This document shows, one piece after another, positions 1-8,559 of a stretch of 64,000 nucleotides of DNA. Origin of the DNA: CALBJU01 sp965247125 (GTDB taxonomy: Bacteria > Bacteroidota > Rhodothermia > Rhodothermales > UBA10348); assembly GCA_965247125.1 (NCBI GenBank), contig CBDFGO010000003.1, positions 248,001 to 312,000 of the forward strand, given 5' to 3'. The notes below the pieces were generated by a model. That model saw only the letters and a program-made list of their open reading frames with translations, was not told the DNA's origin and did not search any database. Both the position numbers and the translations under genes were made by a program. The first letter of the stretch is position 1. Each line of letters starts with the position of its first letter.

Positions 1-793
1 TATTGGCTTCTATCCAGCCGTCGATTTCCTCGATCGTTATGTCTCCACCCATGGTGGTCGCGCTCACAAATTCTCCGGCAGATTCGACACTGATATCACC
101 ACCCATGGTGTGAATGTCGGCGCCGTAAAGGGCTTCGTCGACGTCGACGTCGCCACCCATCGTGCTGATGGTAACTTTGTTTCTAGCGCCGCCGCGGACT
201 GATTTTACATTGTTGTAAGTGACGTCCCCGCCCATCGTGGTGCCGTCAATATTGCCCACCACGTCATTGATGTCGACATCACCGCCCATCGTGTGCAGCG
301 ATCCATCAATTTCAGAGTCAGAGAGCCAGATATCTCCCCCCATTGTCGACATGTCGATGTTGCCTGAGAGGTTGCGCAGCTCCAGATCACCGCCCATGCT
401 GGACCCCTCGATGCTGCCAGACACGCCCTCTATTTCGACATCGCCGCCGCTCGTGGATATCTCAAGATTAAATTCGGAAGGCACATTGATCTCGAAATCA
501 ACGTCTGCTCTAGAGCGGCGTGACTCGAATTCCGTAAAAATTTCTATGGCTCGAGACGACTCATCAAACTCGAGAATCACATCATCCGCATCTCGACCGT
601 CGATGCTGACGGATACTTCAACCTCATTGCGGTTCCAACCGGTGATGACGATGGATCCGCCCGTTTCGAGGTCAAGAATTAACTTCCCGCCAGACGAGGC
701 ATCGAACGTACGATGGACGTCCTGCGCGCTTGCCGTGGAAGCCATAAAGGCCACGATGGCGAGCGTATAAAAGATTCGTGTAACTGATTTCAT
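1..793 (-). CDS. DUF4097-family beta-repeat exported protein (3' end outside window)
   Basis: Reading the minus strand from an ATG at 793 gives an open frame that runs off the left edge, so about 264 codons are visible. It starts with a signal peptide (MKSVTRIFYTLAIVAFMAST, then ASAQ) and passes into a beta-rich domain. From about residue 110 it carries a run of units with a strongly conserved STMGGDV-type turn (SMGGD, TMGGD, TMGGD, TMGGD, TMGGD, TMGGD, TMGGD) spaced about 18-25 residues apart. This fits the DUF4097/DUF4098 adhesin-like right-handed beta-helix family. Location is probably periplasm or outer surface. Function is not known; such proteins often sit near envelope-stress or anti-sigma genes, but the neighbour on that side is not visible here. 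The plus-strand open frame over the same bases is an antisense shadow of the repeat. Confidence 0.85.
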   Translation of the reverse strand, partial: MKSVTRIFYTLAIVAFMASTASAQDVHRTFDASSGGKLILDLETGGSIVITGWNRNEVEVSVSIDGRDADDVILEFDESSRAIEIFTEFESRRSRADVDFEINVPSEFNLEISTSGGDVEIEGVSGSIEGSSMGGDLELRNLSGNIDMSTMGGDIWLSDSEIDGSLHTMGGDVDINDVVGNIDGTTMGGDVTYNNVKSVRGGARNKVTISTMGGDVDVDEALYGADIHTMGGDISVESAGEFVSATTMGGDITIEEIDGWIEAN

Positions 794-921
794 GTAGGTT
801 GCAGCGTCAGAAGGGCTGATGAAGCCAAATGGTAGGTGATCATTTCGTTAGTACCCCTTAGACCCACCCGATATTCCAATGGTTGGCATGCCGAGGTAAA
901 AACTTTTTCGAGATCCGGTCT

Positions 922-1713
922 CTACTCGCGCTTCATTACGCGTGGAATGAGAAATCGATACAGTCCTGGAAAAATCCTTTCTACCAGCGGTCCAAATCGT
1001 TCGGCGCCACCGATGAACGCGATGGCTTTTTTACGAGCGATAACCCGGATCGCTTTTTTAGCAAATACAGCCGCTGTCATCGCTTCAATGTGCTGAGCAT
1101 CCATCTTTCCGTGCTCAATGCCCGATGGGATCAACGAGTGTCTGCTGATTTCTGTTTTGACATACCCAGGGCAAAGCAGCGTGATGGCAATGTCTGTTTC
1201 GTGCAGCTCAGCACGCAGTCCTTCATAATATCCGTGGAGAGCGTGCTTCGATGCAGAATAGGTCGCCCGTCGCGGGGTCGAGATCTTTCCCATCACGCTG
1301 CTCATTACCACATAGTGCCCGGATCCTCGTTCAAGGAAGTGCGGAAGGGTCACGTGTGTCAGGGATGTGCATCCGAAAAAATTCACCTCCATGACGCGGC
1401 GCTCGATCTCCAGGCCGCTCTCTCGAATTGATCCGCGTTGGCCGATTCCAGCGTTGATGATCAGTATGTCCAGTCTCCCGAAGCGATCCAGAATGGCGTC
1501 GAATGCAGCCTGGTGTGAATCAGAGTGGGTGACGTCGAGTGGCAAGACCATGTGGTCATCGCCGTCACAGTGACGTAGGACGCGTTCGAGGCGGTTCACA
1601 CGCCGGGCGGAAAGGACTAACGTCGCTCCCTTTCGTGAGAGTTCCTTGGCTAGAGCCTCGCCGATACCAGAGGACGCGCCAGTGATCCAGACAATTTTGT
1701 TTGAGAAAGGCAT
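922..1713 (-). CDS. Short-chain dehydrogenase/reductase (SDR)
   Basis: A 263-residue classical SDR. The Rossmann cofactor motif TGASSGIG lies at residues 11-18, NAG at 88-90, the catalytic Ser in MSSV near 139, and the YSASK catalytic pair is Tyr152/Lys156. The basic residues after beta-2 (SARRVNRLER) suggest NADP(H) preference. The substrate cannot be read from the sequence. The C-terminal stretch (MTAAVFAKKAIRVIARKKAIAF and onward) resembles DltE/YqjQ-like SDRs that end in a hydrophobic or basic helix. The gene lies downstream of a strong hairpin terminator, so it is probably its own transcription unit. Family assignment is secure, specific role unknown. Confidence 0.93.
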   Translation of the reverse strand: MPFSNKIVWITGASSGIGEALAKELSRKGATLVLSARRVNRLERVLRHCDGDDHMVLPLDVTHSDSHQAAFDAILDRFGRLDILIINAGIGQRGSIRESGLEIERRVMEVNFFGCTSLTHVTLPHFLERGSGHYVVMSSVMGKISTPRRATYSASKHALHGYYEGLRAELHETDIAITLLCPGYVKTEISRHSLIPSGIEHGKMDAQHIEAMTAAVFAKKAIRVIARKKAIAFIGGAERFGPLVERIFPGLYRFLIPRVMKRE

Positions 1714-1749
1714 TGGTAGGAAGAAAAAGAGTGGTCCTACAAAATACGA

Positions 1750-1781
1750 GAGCGGGGGTCTGCATCCGCAGACCCCCGCTC
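1750..1781 (-). terminator. Rho-independent terminator hairpin
   Basis: A perfect 14-bp GC-rich stem (GAGCGGGGGTCTGC, 1750-1763, with its complement at 1768-1781) closes a 4-nt loop. Read on the minus strand it lies just after the stop of the gene ending at 1803 and is followed by TCGTATTTTG, a short U-rich tract. It separates the adaptor/ATPase/small-protein genes from the SDR gene. Confidence 0.8.
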
Positions 1782-1802
1782 AAATATTCACCACCTTGTC
1801 GC

Positions 1803-2072
1803 TTAATTCAGGACGGATTCACGCTTTCTGAACATCACGGGGACCAGATCGCCGTCCGGTACCCCAATCTGTACGAGTTCCCAGCCTTCATCGTAGCCCT
1901 CGATAAGGGATCGAAGTCGTTCAATGCGTCCCGTCAGCTCACGACCGCCGATCGTCCAGTCAAAAGACTCAACCCGGTAGCTCATTATCTGCTTCTTACC
2001 GTTTACGGTTACCTCGACGTCGACCGTCTGGTTTTCCCGCAGTGACGGAACATGGATACAGATCTCATTCAT
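1803..2072 (-). CDS. Small hypothetical protein, possibly co-transcribed with the ABC ATPase
   Basis: An 89-residue protein, not recognised. It has alternating beta-type segments (ICIHVP, VDVEVTVNGKKQIMSYRVESFDW) and a short charged helix (GRELTGRIERLRSLIEGYDE), ending with GWELVQIGVPDGDLVPVMFRKRE. That end resembles the short WELVxIG stretches of small Bacteroidota domains, but I cannot name a family. The start is 24 bp after the stop of the ABC ATPase on the same strand, and a strong terminator follows its stop, so it is probably the last gene of that operon. No signal peptide or membrane segment is visible, so it should be cytoplasmic. Confidence 0.65.
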   Translation of the reverse strand: MNEICIHVPSLRENQTVDVEVTVNGKKQIMSYRVESFDWTIGGRELTGRIERLRSLIEGYDEGWELVQIGVPDGDLVPVMFRKRESVLN

Positions 2073-2096
2073 GGCAAAGGGAGGGTTGCTGCTGAA

Positions 2097-2804
2097 CTAG
2101 GCTTCGACTTCGGTGTGATCGTATTTGTGTCCAATGACGTTTTCCGTAACCACGTGACCATCAAAGAGATGGATGATGCGGTGACTGTATTCTGCATCTG
2201 CAGGCGAGTGCGTAACCATGATGATGGTCGTGCCCGCTTCGTTCAGCGACGTCAGAAGGTTCATCACTTCCTCACCGTGTGTGGAGTCGAGATTACCCGT
2301 GGGCTCATCCGCGAGAATGAGTTTGGGACCAGCGACAACGGCACGTGCAATAGCTACGCGCTGCTGCTGTCCACCCGAAAGCTGCTGTGGAAAGTGACCT
2401 TGCCGATGCAGGATCTGCATGGAATCGAGGGCTGCATTCACTCGCTCCTTACGTTCCTCAGATGGCATTCCGAGGTACAGAAGGGGCAGCTCTACATTTT
2501 CATAAACCGTGAGTTCATCGATCAGATTGAAGCTCTGAAAGACAAATCCGATGTTTCCTTTTCTGAGTTGAGCTCGCTGACGCTCGCTCAAATTCGATAC
2601 TTCCGTATCAAGGAACCAATACTCACCACCGGTGGGATTGTCGAGGAGTCCCATGATGTTGAGCAGGGTCGATTTTCCGCAACCCGATGGGCCCATGATG
2701 GAGACGAATTCTCCTTCTTTGATTTCAATGTTGACCTTGTTGAGAGCTGTCGTCTCGACATCCTCGGTCACGTATGATTTACTTAGGTTCTGTGATTTGA
2801 TCAT
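2097..2804 (-). CDS. ABC transporter ATP-binding protein, LolD/MacB type
   Basis: A 235-residue ATPase with the full motif set: Walker A GPSGCGKS at 38-45, Q-loop Gln in FVFQSFNLI near 90, signature LSGGQ at 142-146, Walker B LILADEP at 162-168 and the H-loop in MVTHSP. Length and the DEPTGNLD sequence match the LolD/FtsE/MacB group, which power FtsX-fold mechanotransmission permeases rather than classical importers. The gene lies about 170 bp downstream of a membrane-fusion adaptor gene on the same strand, but no FtsX-type permease is next to it. The window contains several orphan permeases elsewhere that could use this ATPase; that pairing is inference. Confidence 0.95.
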   Translation of the reverse strand: MIKSQNLSKSYVTEDVETTALNKVNIEIKEGEFVSIMGPSGCGKSTLLNIMGLLDNPTGGEYWFLDTEVSNLSERQRAQLRKGNIGFVFQSFNLIDELTVYENVELPLLYLGMPSEERKERVNAALDSMQILHRQGHFPQQLSGGQQQRVAIARAVVAGPKLILADEPTGNLDSTHGEEVMNLLTSLNEAGTTIIMVTHSPADAEYSHRIIHLFDGHVVTENVIGHKYDHTEVEA

Positions 2805-2973
2805 AGTTCGTGTCTCCCTCGGTCGGGATCTGAGTAACTTCTGTAGGTTGGTGCTGACTGTCTGTCAGTCGGTTTTCAGAGATAAGGCGTCGACACCCGA
2901 ATCTGGCCCAACAAGGACAATCGATCGAATGTATATCGAATAGACACCTGAAACTGTTACATGGTTGGCAAAA

Positions 2974-4227
2974 TTATTTAAATACGAGGCGATCGGCTTC
3001 GTTGAATGTATCGTAGGACGAGGTTACGACGGTTTCTCCAGGCTCTAGGCCTTCGAGCACCTCGTAAACCTCGGGATTTTTTCGACCCAGGCGAATGGCT
3101 CGTTTCTCAGCAAACTCTCCCGACCCATCTACGACGTATATCCAGTTGCCGCCCGTCGTCTGGAAAAATCCACCCTGAGGAACGACAATGGCATCCGAAG
3201 GATCACTCATCTCAAGTCTGAATCGAACGGTCTGCCCACGTCGAATGGACGGTGGTTCGGATCCAACGAAATCCAGATCAATTTCAAATCGACTGGCGAT
3301 AACTTCTGGATAAACGCGGCGGACGATCATTTCGTATTCCTGTCCGCCAATATTGTTGGTGATGACCCGTTGGCCGCTTTTTACGCGAGTGATATGGAAC
3401 TCGTCAATTGCGGCATTCACTTTTACGCCATCCAGGACGTCAATCTGTCCGAATCGGAAGCCAGAACTTTTCAGCTCACCCAGCTCTGCGTTCAGCTGTG
3501 AAAGTTGCCCCGTCACCGGTGCGCGGAGTGTCAGGTTCTCCAACCGCTGGTCGACGAAAACAAAGTTCTCATCCATCCGGCGGACGGCGTCTTCCATCTG
3601 ATCAATTTGAATTCGCTGGCGGACACTATCGGCCCGGTAACCCCTGAGGGTGAGGTCGCGTCGGCGTATCCAGTAATCATACTCGTCGCGCGTACGCTCA
3701 AATTCGGCAGCAGAAATTAGCTGACGCTCAAAAAGAGCTGTATTCCTAGTATTATCGCGGTCCAGCCGTCTGATATTGTAGTCCATATCAGTGAGCTGCT
3801 GCTGCATATTCAGGTTGTTCTGCTCGACACGGAATCGCGTGTCTTCCAACCTGTTATTCTGTTCGATGCGTCTCGTTTCAGTGTCCAGGATGCTCAACTG
3901 GAGCTGTGGGTTTGAGAGGCGCAATATTGGTTGACCCTCAGTGACCGTCTCTCCTTCCAGAACAAAGATTTCTTCGATTCGCCCTCCCTCTACGGCATCC
4001 AGAAACACAGTAGTCCGAGGTTCTACATTTCCAGTTCCAGGGATCATTTCCTGGAATGGCTCAAAGGTTGCTTCGGAAAGAGTCAGTCGTTCGAGTTCGA
4101 CGTTGAGTTTTCTGCCGCCGGTGGTTCCTGACCAGCCCCAGGCGAGTAGCGCAATGAAGCCGATGCCGCCGACAATCATTCCGATGCGTTTCGGAGTCCA
4201 GGTCTTTTTCTCGAGCTGGCGGTCCAT
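2974..4227 (-). CDS. HlyD/MacA-type periplasmic adaptor (membrane fusion) protein
   Basis: From the ATG at 4227 the protein has 417 residues and begins with a basic segment (MDRQLEKKTWTPKRI) followed by one transmembrane anchor (IGMIVGGIGFIALLAWGW). It then has a lipoyl/barrel-sandwich half (GGRIEEIFVLEGETVTEGQP), a long heptad-like coiled coil, the second lipoyl half (LTLRAPVTGQLSQL) and beta-barrel and membrane-proximal domains. This is the order seen in MacA/RND adaptors. An in-frame ATG at 4347 would add 40 low-complexity Gly/Ser/Pro residues. I prefer 4227 because the basic patch plus anchor is the usual N-terminus and a GAAGGA-like sequence sits directly before it. It forms an adaptor-ATPase unit with the next gene and probably works in efflux or envelope export. 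No permease is adjacent. Confidence 0.88.
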   Translation of the reverse strand: MDRQLEKKTWTPKRIGMIVGGIGFIALLAWGWSGTTGGRKLNVELERLTLSEATFEPFQEMIPGTGNVEPRTTVFLDAVEGGRIEEIFVLEGETVTEGQPILRLSNPQLQLSILDTETRRIEQNNRLEDTRFRVEQNNLNMQQQLTDMDYNIRRLDRDNTRNTALFERQLISAAEFERTRDEYDYWIRRRDLTLRGYRADSVRQRIQIDQMEDAVRRMDENFVFVDQRLENLTLRAPVTGQLSQLNAELGELKSSGFRFGQIDVLDGVKVNAAIDEFHITRVKSGQRVITNNIGGQEYEMIVRRVYPEVIASRFEIDLDFVGSEPPSIRRGQTVRFRLEMSDPSDAIVVPQGGFFQTTGGNWIYVVDGSGEFAEKRAIRLGRKNPEVYEVLEGLEPGETVVTSSYDTFNEADRLVFK

Positions 4228-4525
4228 TCCTTCACCGCCACCCCTGCTCTGGCTGCCTGACGGGGGGCTGCCCGCGCCAGTGGCGCCACGCGGCGCCATT
4301 AGCGTCTCAATGGAGCTTCTTTGCCCCGTAGATGGTTCTGTGGTCATGAAAGTAAATTGGAGAAGATGTAGCGGTTCGAGCCGAATACTTCACGTAAATA
4401 CTGGGGGTTTTGTTTCATTTGAATCGGAAAGGCGGAGAACAGGGCCGGAGGGCTCTGAATTGACCTCTGATTCCCTTTTTTCTTGACCTAACTTGTGCGC
4501 TTCACCAAATGGAATTGTTTGATTA

Positions 4526-7483
4526 ATGCTTGCACGGTTCCTTTTTTTAACGTTGGCAGTCAGCCTGCCGTTTGCAGCACGGGGACCGTTTGCAGCACGG
4601 GGACAGGTGTTGGTCAAAGACATCAATCGTAAGGGATTGAGCTCCACTCCAGGCTCGATTACACCTGCCGGAGCACATTTCTTTTTTGTCGCTGACGATC
4701 CAGTCACGTCAGGGCGAGAATTGTGGATCAGCGACGGAAGCACTTCGGGCACGCGTCTCGTCAGAGACATCCGAACGGGTCACATCGGATCCAATCCCGC
4801 CGAGCTCGTCTGGGTGGGTTCACAACTGTTTTTTACAGCCGACGACGGCCTGAGAGGTCGGGAGCTGTGGGTCAGCGATGGCAGCGAGGGCGGGACACGC
4901 CTGGTCAAGGATATACTCGGAGGAATTGGCACGTCAGAACCGGCAAATCTGGTCGCATTCGGAGACACATTGATGTTTGTCGCCGATGACGATGTGAGAG
5001 GACCTGAGCTCTGGAGATCCGACGGGACGGATTCTGGGACATCCATGGTTCTCGAAATTCGGCCTGGATCACTGGGTTCGTTTCCTACAAAGTTGACCAT
5101 GATGGCGGACACCTTGTATTTCCGGGCAAACGATGGCGTCACCGGGCCCGAGTTGTGGAGGTCGAACGGAACGTCGACGGGCACATTTTTAGTCCAGGAC
5201 GTGCACGCGGGCCCTCTCGGGTCGGACGTCAACAATCTTGCCGTGTGGGGAGACACGCTGTTTTTTGCCGCGAACTCTGTGGATTCCGGACCGGAGTTGT
5301 TTCGAAGTGACGGGACCAGCGCCGGAACGTGGAGGGTGAAGGACATCCGAGTAGGTAGTGTTGCTTCAAGCCCTTCTGCGTTGGTGGCGGGCGATAACGT
5401 CCTCTTCTTCGTGGCCGATGGGGACGGGACGGGAGACGAACTGTGGGTCACAGATGGCACTGAGGCTGGAACGCGCATGGTCGTTGATGCCAGACCGCAG
5501 GGCGGGTCGTTTCCCCGTGAATTGGTGGGATATGGGGGAGATATCTTCTACACAGTCGATGATTCCACCCACGGCCGTGAAGTGTGGATGAGTGATGGCT
5601 CGGCCGGAGGGACCTTCATGGTAAGCGACATTCGACCGATCGGTGGTTCCAATCCAAATGATCTTACGGTCTTTGCCGGGGGCGTCTATTTCCAGGCAGA
5701 TGACGGAATCAGTGGCGCCGAACTATGGGCGAGTGATGGGACTGGGGGTGGCACGAACATGGTTACGGACCTGAACGCTGGTGCGTCGGGCTCCAATCCG
5801 GAGGGCCTCTCCATCTGGGATGGAGAGTTGTATTTCCGAGCGAGTGATCCGATCTCAGGGGGTGAGATCTGGAGATCAGACGGTACGGCATCCGGAACCT
5901 TCCTTGTTCACGACGTGAGGCTGGGTACCGACAGTGCGTCGCCTTCTTCGTTCGTGATTCTCGACGACCTGGCCCTTTTTGCGGCAAATGACGGTGTTTC
6001 TGGGGCGGAGCTCTGGGTGAGTGACGGATCGGAGCCCGGCACACGCCTGATGCTGGATATATTTCCGGGAGCAACTGGCTCGAATCCGACCAATCTGATG
6101 GTGTTCGAAGACAAGGTGTTATTTCTTGCAACAGACGACATCACGGGACACGAACTCTGGAGAAGTGACGGAACCCCAGAGGGGACCATTCGAGTCAAGG
6201 ACATTCGCCCGGGGCTTGCGCCTTCAGAAATTCTGTGGATGACAGCAACAAGCGACAAACTTTATTTCGTCGCGGACGATGGGGAGCATGGTCGTGAACT
6301 CTGGGTCAGCGACGCTTCGGAGTCAGGCACCCGGCTGGTGAAGGATATCAATCCGGCATTCCTCCTTGGCTCCAATCCGAGCGGACTGGTCGTGCTAAAC
6401 GGCACCCTATATTTTGCGGCCGAAGAGACGTTCCAGTCGATGGAGCTGTGGAGAACCGACGGAACGGACGCGGGGACCATCCAGGTAAAAGATATTCGCG
6501 CGGGCGCGTTGAGTTCGGAACTGGCGTGGCTCACGGAAGCGGGAGGCCAGATCTTTTTTGGAGCGAACGACGGCAACAACGGTTTCGAACTTCATGTGAG
6601 TGACGGGACGACGGAGGGCACCGTGATGGTCGCCAATTTATCTTCCGGTCGGCAAAGCTCAGATCTGTCTTGGTTTACCGCGCTCGGAAATCTGATTTTT
6701 TTCCAGGCTGAGTTTGGAGGCGTCGGCCCTGAGCTCTGGGTGTCCGATGGCACCGAGGCTGGAACGATGGGACTCTCCCAAATATCCTCCACTTCGACCG
6801 AGCAAATTCCGTGGATTACGGCCGGAAACGGTCAGGTATTTTTTGTGGCTTCCGGATCCAGTGATGAGCGTGAGCTGTGGGTATCCGACGGAACCCCGGG
6901 AGGAACCGTTCAGGTCGCCGACATTCATCCGTCCGCCGGATCAGATCCGGAAAATCTTGTCTTCGCAGCAAATCGATTGTTTTTTACGGCAGAGGACGGT
7001 GTGAGTGGCAGAGAGCTTTGGACGAGCGACGGATCCTCCGGCGGCACATTCCTTGTTACCGATCTATTTCCTGGAGAGCAGGGCTCGGGAGCTTCCTTAC
7101 TCGGTTTTGACAGTCCGTTTCTGTTTTTTCGAGGAAATAACGGTGTGGTCGGAAGCGAATTGTGGCAGGTTGATGCAATCACGGTGTTCGTAGAGGATGG
7201 AGATGAGTCGATCCCGGCCTACGTCGAACTATCTCCAGTCTATCCAAATCCATTCCAGTCGGGTGCACAATTCGAACTCCGAACCGCCGTCAGTGAGCGG
7301 ATACGCGTTGATATTTACGACATTCTAGGACGTCAACTTGTCCGACTTGCAGATGAATTCCTTCCCGCGGGCGTTTCTCGGACAGTCCGGCTCGATGGCT
7401 CCCGTTGGACGCCGGGCGTATATTTTGTGCGGATAGAAGGCGAATCTTTTTCTGTGACAAGATCTGTCGTACGTATTCGCTGA
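4526..7483 (+). CDS. ELWxSDGT-repeat exported protein with T9SS-type C-terminal tail
   Basis: A 985-residue secreted protein. After a signal peptide it consists of about 18 repeats of roughly 46 residues, each with a core such as RELWVSDGS, PELWRSDGT, HELWRSDGT or AELWASDGT followed by GT.LVKDI. This is the ELWxxDGT repeat family, thought to fold as a beta-propeller or beta-solenoid. The last 85 or so residues (YPNPFQSGAQFELRT, VDIYDILGRQLVRL, GVYFVRIEG) are a typical type IX secretion C-terminal sorting domain, so the protein should cross the outer membrane through T9SS and be released or anchored at the surface. Some repeats are degenerate (FELHVSDGT, SELWQVDA). Biochemical function is unknown. 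It is divergent from the adaptor gene, with a 178-bp gap holding no obvious extra gene. Confidence 0.9.
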   Translation: MLARFLFLTLAVSLPFAARGPFAARGQVLVKDINRKGLSSTPGSITPAGAHFFFVADDPVTSGRELWISDGSTSGTRLVRDIRTGHIGSNPAELVWVGSQLFFTADDGLRGRELWVSDGSEGGTRLVKDILGGIGTSEPANLVAFGDTLMFVADDDVRGPELWRSDGTDSGTSMVLEIRPGSLGSFPTKLTMMADTLYFRANDGVTGPELWRSNGTSTGTFLVQDVHAGPLGSDVNNLAVWGDTLFFAANSVDSGPELFRSDGTSAGTWRVKDIRVGSVASSPSALVAGDNVLFFVADGDGTGDELWVTDGTEAGTRMVVDARPQGGSFPRELVGYGGDIFYTVDDSTHGREVWMSDGSAGGTFMVSDIRPIGGSNPNDLTVFAGGVYFQADDGISGAELWASDGTGGGTNMVTDLNAGASGSNPEGLSIWDGELYFRASDPISGGEIWRSDGTASGTFLVHDVRLGTDSASPSSFVILDDLALFAANDGVSGAELWVSDGSEPGTRLMLDIFPGATGSNPTNLMVFEDKVLFLATDDITGHELWRSDGTPEGTIRVKDIRPGLAPSEILWMTATSDKLYFVADDGEHGRELWVSDASESGTRLVKDINPAFLLGSNPSGLVVLNGTLYFAAEETFQSMELWRTDGTDAGTIQVKDIRAGALSSELAWLTEAGGQIFFGANDGNNGFELHVSDGTTEGTVMVANLSSGRQSSDLSWFTALGNLIFFQAEFGGVGPELWVSDGTEAGTMGLSQISSTSTEQIPWITAGNGQVFFVASGSSDERELWVSDGTPGGTVQVADIHPSAGSDPENLVFAANRLFFTAEDGVSGRELWTSDGSSGGTFLVTDLFPGEQGSGASLLGFDSPFLFFRGNNGVVGSELWQVDAITVFVEDGDESIPAYVELSPVYPNPFQSGAQFELRTAVSERIRVDIYDILGRQLVRLADEFLPAGVSRTVRLDGSRWTPGVYFVRIEGESFSVTRSVVRIR
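4568..4603 (+). repeat. 18-bp tandem duplication inside the signal peptide
   Basis: The 18-mer CCGTTTGCAGCACGGGGA occurs twice back to back (4568-4585 and 4586-4603). In the protein this doubles PFAARG within the signal peptide region, and being six codons long it keeps the frame. It looks like a recent replication-slippage duplication. Confidence 0.9.
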
Positions 7484-7505
7484 TCGGCACTCAATCTGGT
7501 TTTGA

Positions 7506-7952
7506 ATGGGACGAATTATCAGAACAGGCGATACGCCCGCCAAGAGGAGGAATGCACATCGACGCTCCTGTGCCGAGGTCATCCGACTCCTTGCCGAGCG
7601 TCAGGTCATCGATGACGAGTGGGGCGACATGGTGGCCTTTCTGGTTCTGAGTCTCCGTGGCATCGGTGAAACTATCGAGCAAAGCGCTCTCGCTTGGGAC
7701 GATAGAAATTATTGGAAAAAGGCAGAGGCCCTTCGGCACAAGTGGCTGTGGACGACCAAAAAATCGGATGAAATAACCCGACTTATTGTCGATGAGCAGT
7801 GGCAATTGATAGCAACTGAATTGATCTCCTTGATCCCCTACTTCGCGGATGTTACTATAACAACAATTACTCGCGGACCGGACTGGTGGGTGGGGGCTCG
7901 GAGAGCCCTGGTCAAGCAGTTCGAGAAAACGGCAACGACCGATTTGCAATAA
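7506..7952 (+). CDS. Conserved-looking hypothetical cytoplasmic protein
   Basis: A 148-residue soluble, mostly alpha-helical protein rich in Trp and Arg (DDEWGDMVAFLVLSL, WDDRNYWKKAEALRHKWLWTTK, RGPDWWVGARRALVKQFEK). No signal peptide and no known motif is visible, and I do not recognise the family. It begins 22 bp after the ELW-repeat gene, and its stop (7950-7952) lies just before the SD of the YqgE gene. It is therefore probably co-transcribed with yqgE. Confidence 0.7.
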   Translation: MGRIIRTGDTPAKRRNAHRRSCAEVIRLLAERQVIDDEWGDMVAFLVLSLRGIGETIEQSALAWDDRNYWKKAEALRHKWLWTTKKSDEITRLIVDEQWQLIATELISLIPYFADVTITTITRGPDWWVGARRALVKQFEKTATTDLQ

Positions 7953-7963
7953 GGATTTCCGCC

Positions 7964-8527
7964 TTGATTAAGGATCACACATCACTCAAAGCCGGAGCAC
8001 TTCTCGTGGCTCCTCCGATGCAGTGGGACCCCAATTTCCGACGCGCTGTCGTGTTGATTTGCGAGCATTCGGATGAGGGAAGTTTCGGCCTCATCTTGAA
8101 CCGATCCCTCACACTCGTGATGGAACAGGTCTTTGACGATCTCCCAGGATTTGACGAAGAGATAAGCTGGGGAGGCCCGGTACAGCCCGAAACCCTTCAT
8201 TTCATTCATCGCCTGCCAAACCTGATCTCTGGTGGCGAAGAATTGTGCCCCGGCATCTATTGGGGTGGCGATTTCGACGTCGTAAAGGACGGCATTCGTG
8301 AGGGCACCATCCACCCCGACGACATCCGATTTTTTCTCGGATATTCGGGATGGTCGTCCGGTCAACTGGCTGAAGAAGTCGACAACGGCGGTTGGATATT
8401 GACGAACTCAAACGAGGACGCGGTCTTCGACACTGCAGAAACTGCCGTCTGGGGTCAGACACTCCGCTCGATGGGCGGGACATTTGCGATTCTGGCAAAC
8501 TTCCCTGAATACCCCAGTCTCAACTGA
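7964..8527 (+). CDS. YqgE/AlgH family protein
   Basis: About 187 residues belonging to the UPF0301/YqgE-AlgH family. Visible hallmarks are the N-terminal GALLVAPPMQWDPNFRRAVVLICEH, then GSFGLILNRS, ISWGGPVQPETLHFIH, and the C-terminal FLGYSGWSSGQLAEEVDNGGWI. The start is probably the TTG at 7964: an AAGGA lies at 7951-7955 with an 8-nt gap, and the resulting protein begins where family members usually begin. An ATG at 7886 would overlap the previous gene by 67 bp. The family role is poorly defined (AlgH affects regulation in Pseudomonas). It is convergent with folE. Confidence 0.9.
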   Translation: MIKDHTSLKAGALLVAPPMQWDPNFRRAVVLICEHSDEGSFGLILNRSLTLVMEQVFDDLPGFDEEISWGGPVQPETLHFIHRLPNLISGGEELCPGIYWGGDFDVVKDGIREGTIHPDDIRFFLGYSGWSSGQLAEEVDNGGWILTNSNEDAVFDTAETAVWGQTLRSMGGTFAILANFPEYPSLN

Positions 8528-8559
8528 CTGTGAGTTGATATTCCGTCGCTCCACCCTCG

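Noticed and set aside
219..770. Plus-strand 183-codon open frame at the left edge
   Set aside because: It is antisense to the DUF4097 repeat gene; its Ser/Pro-rich pattern is only the complement of the MGGD repeats, and the minus strand has signal peptide and family features.
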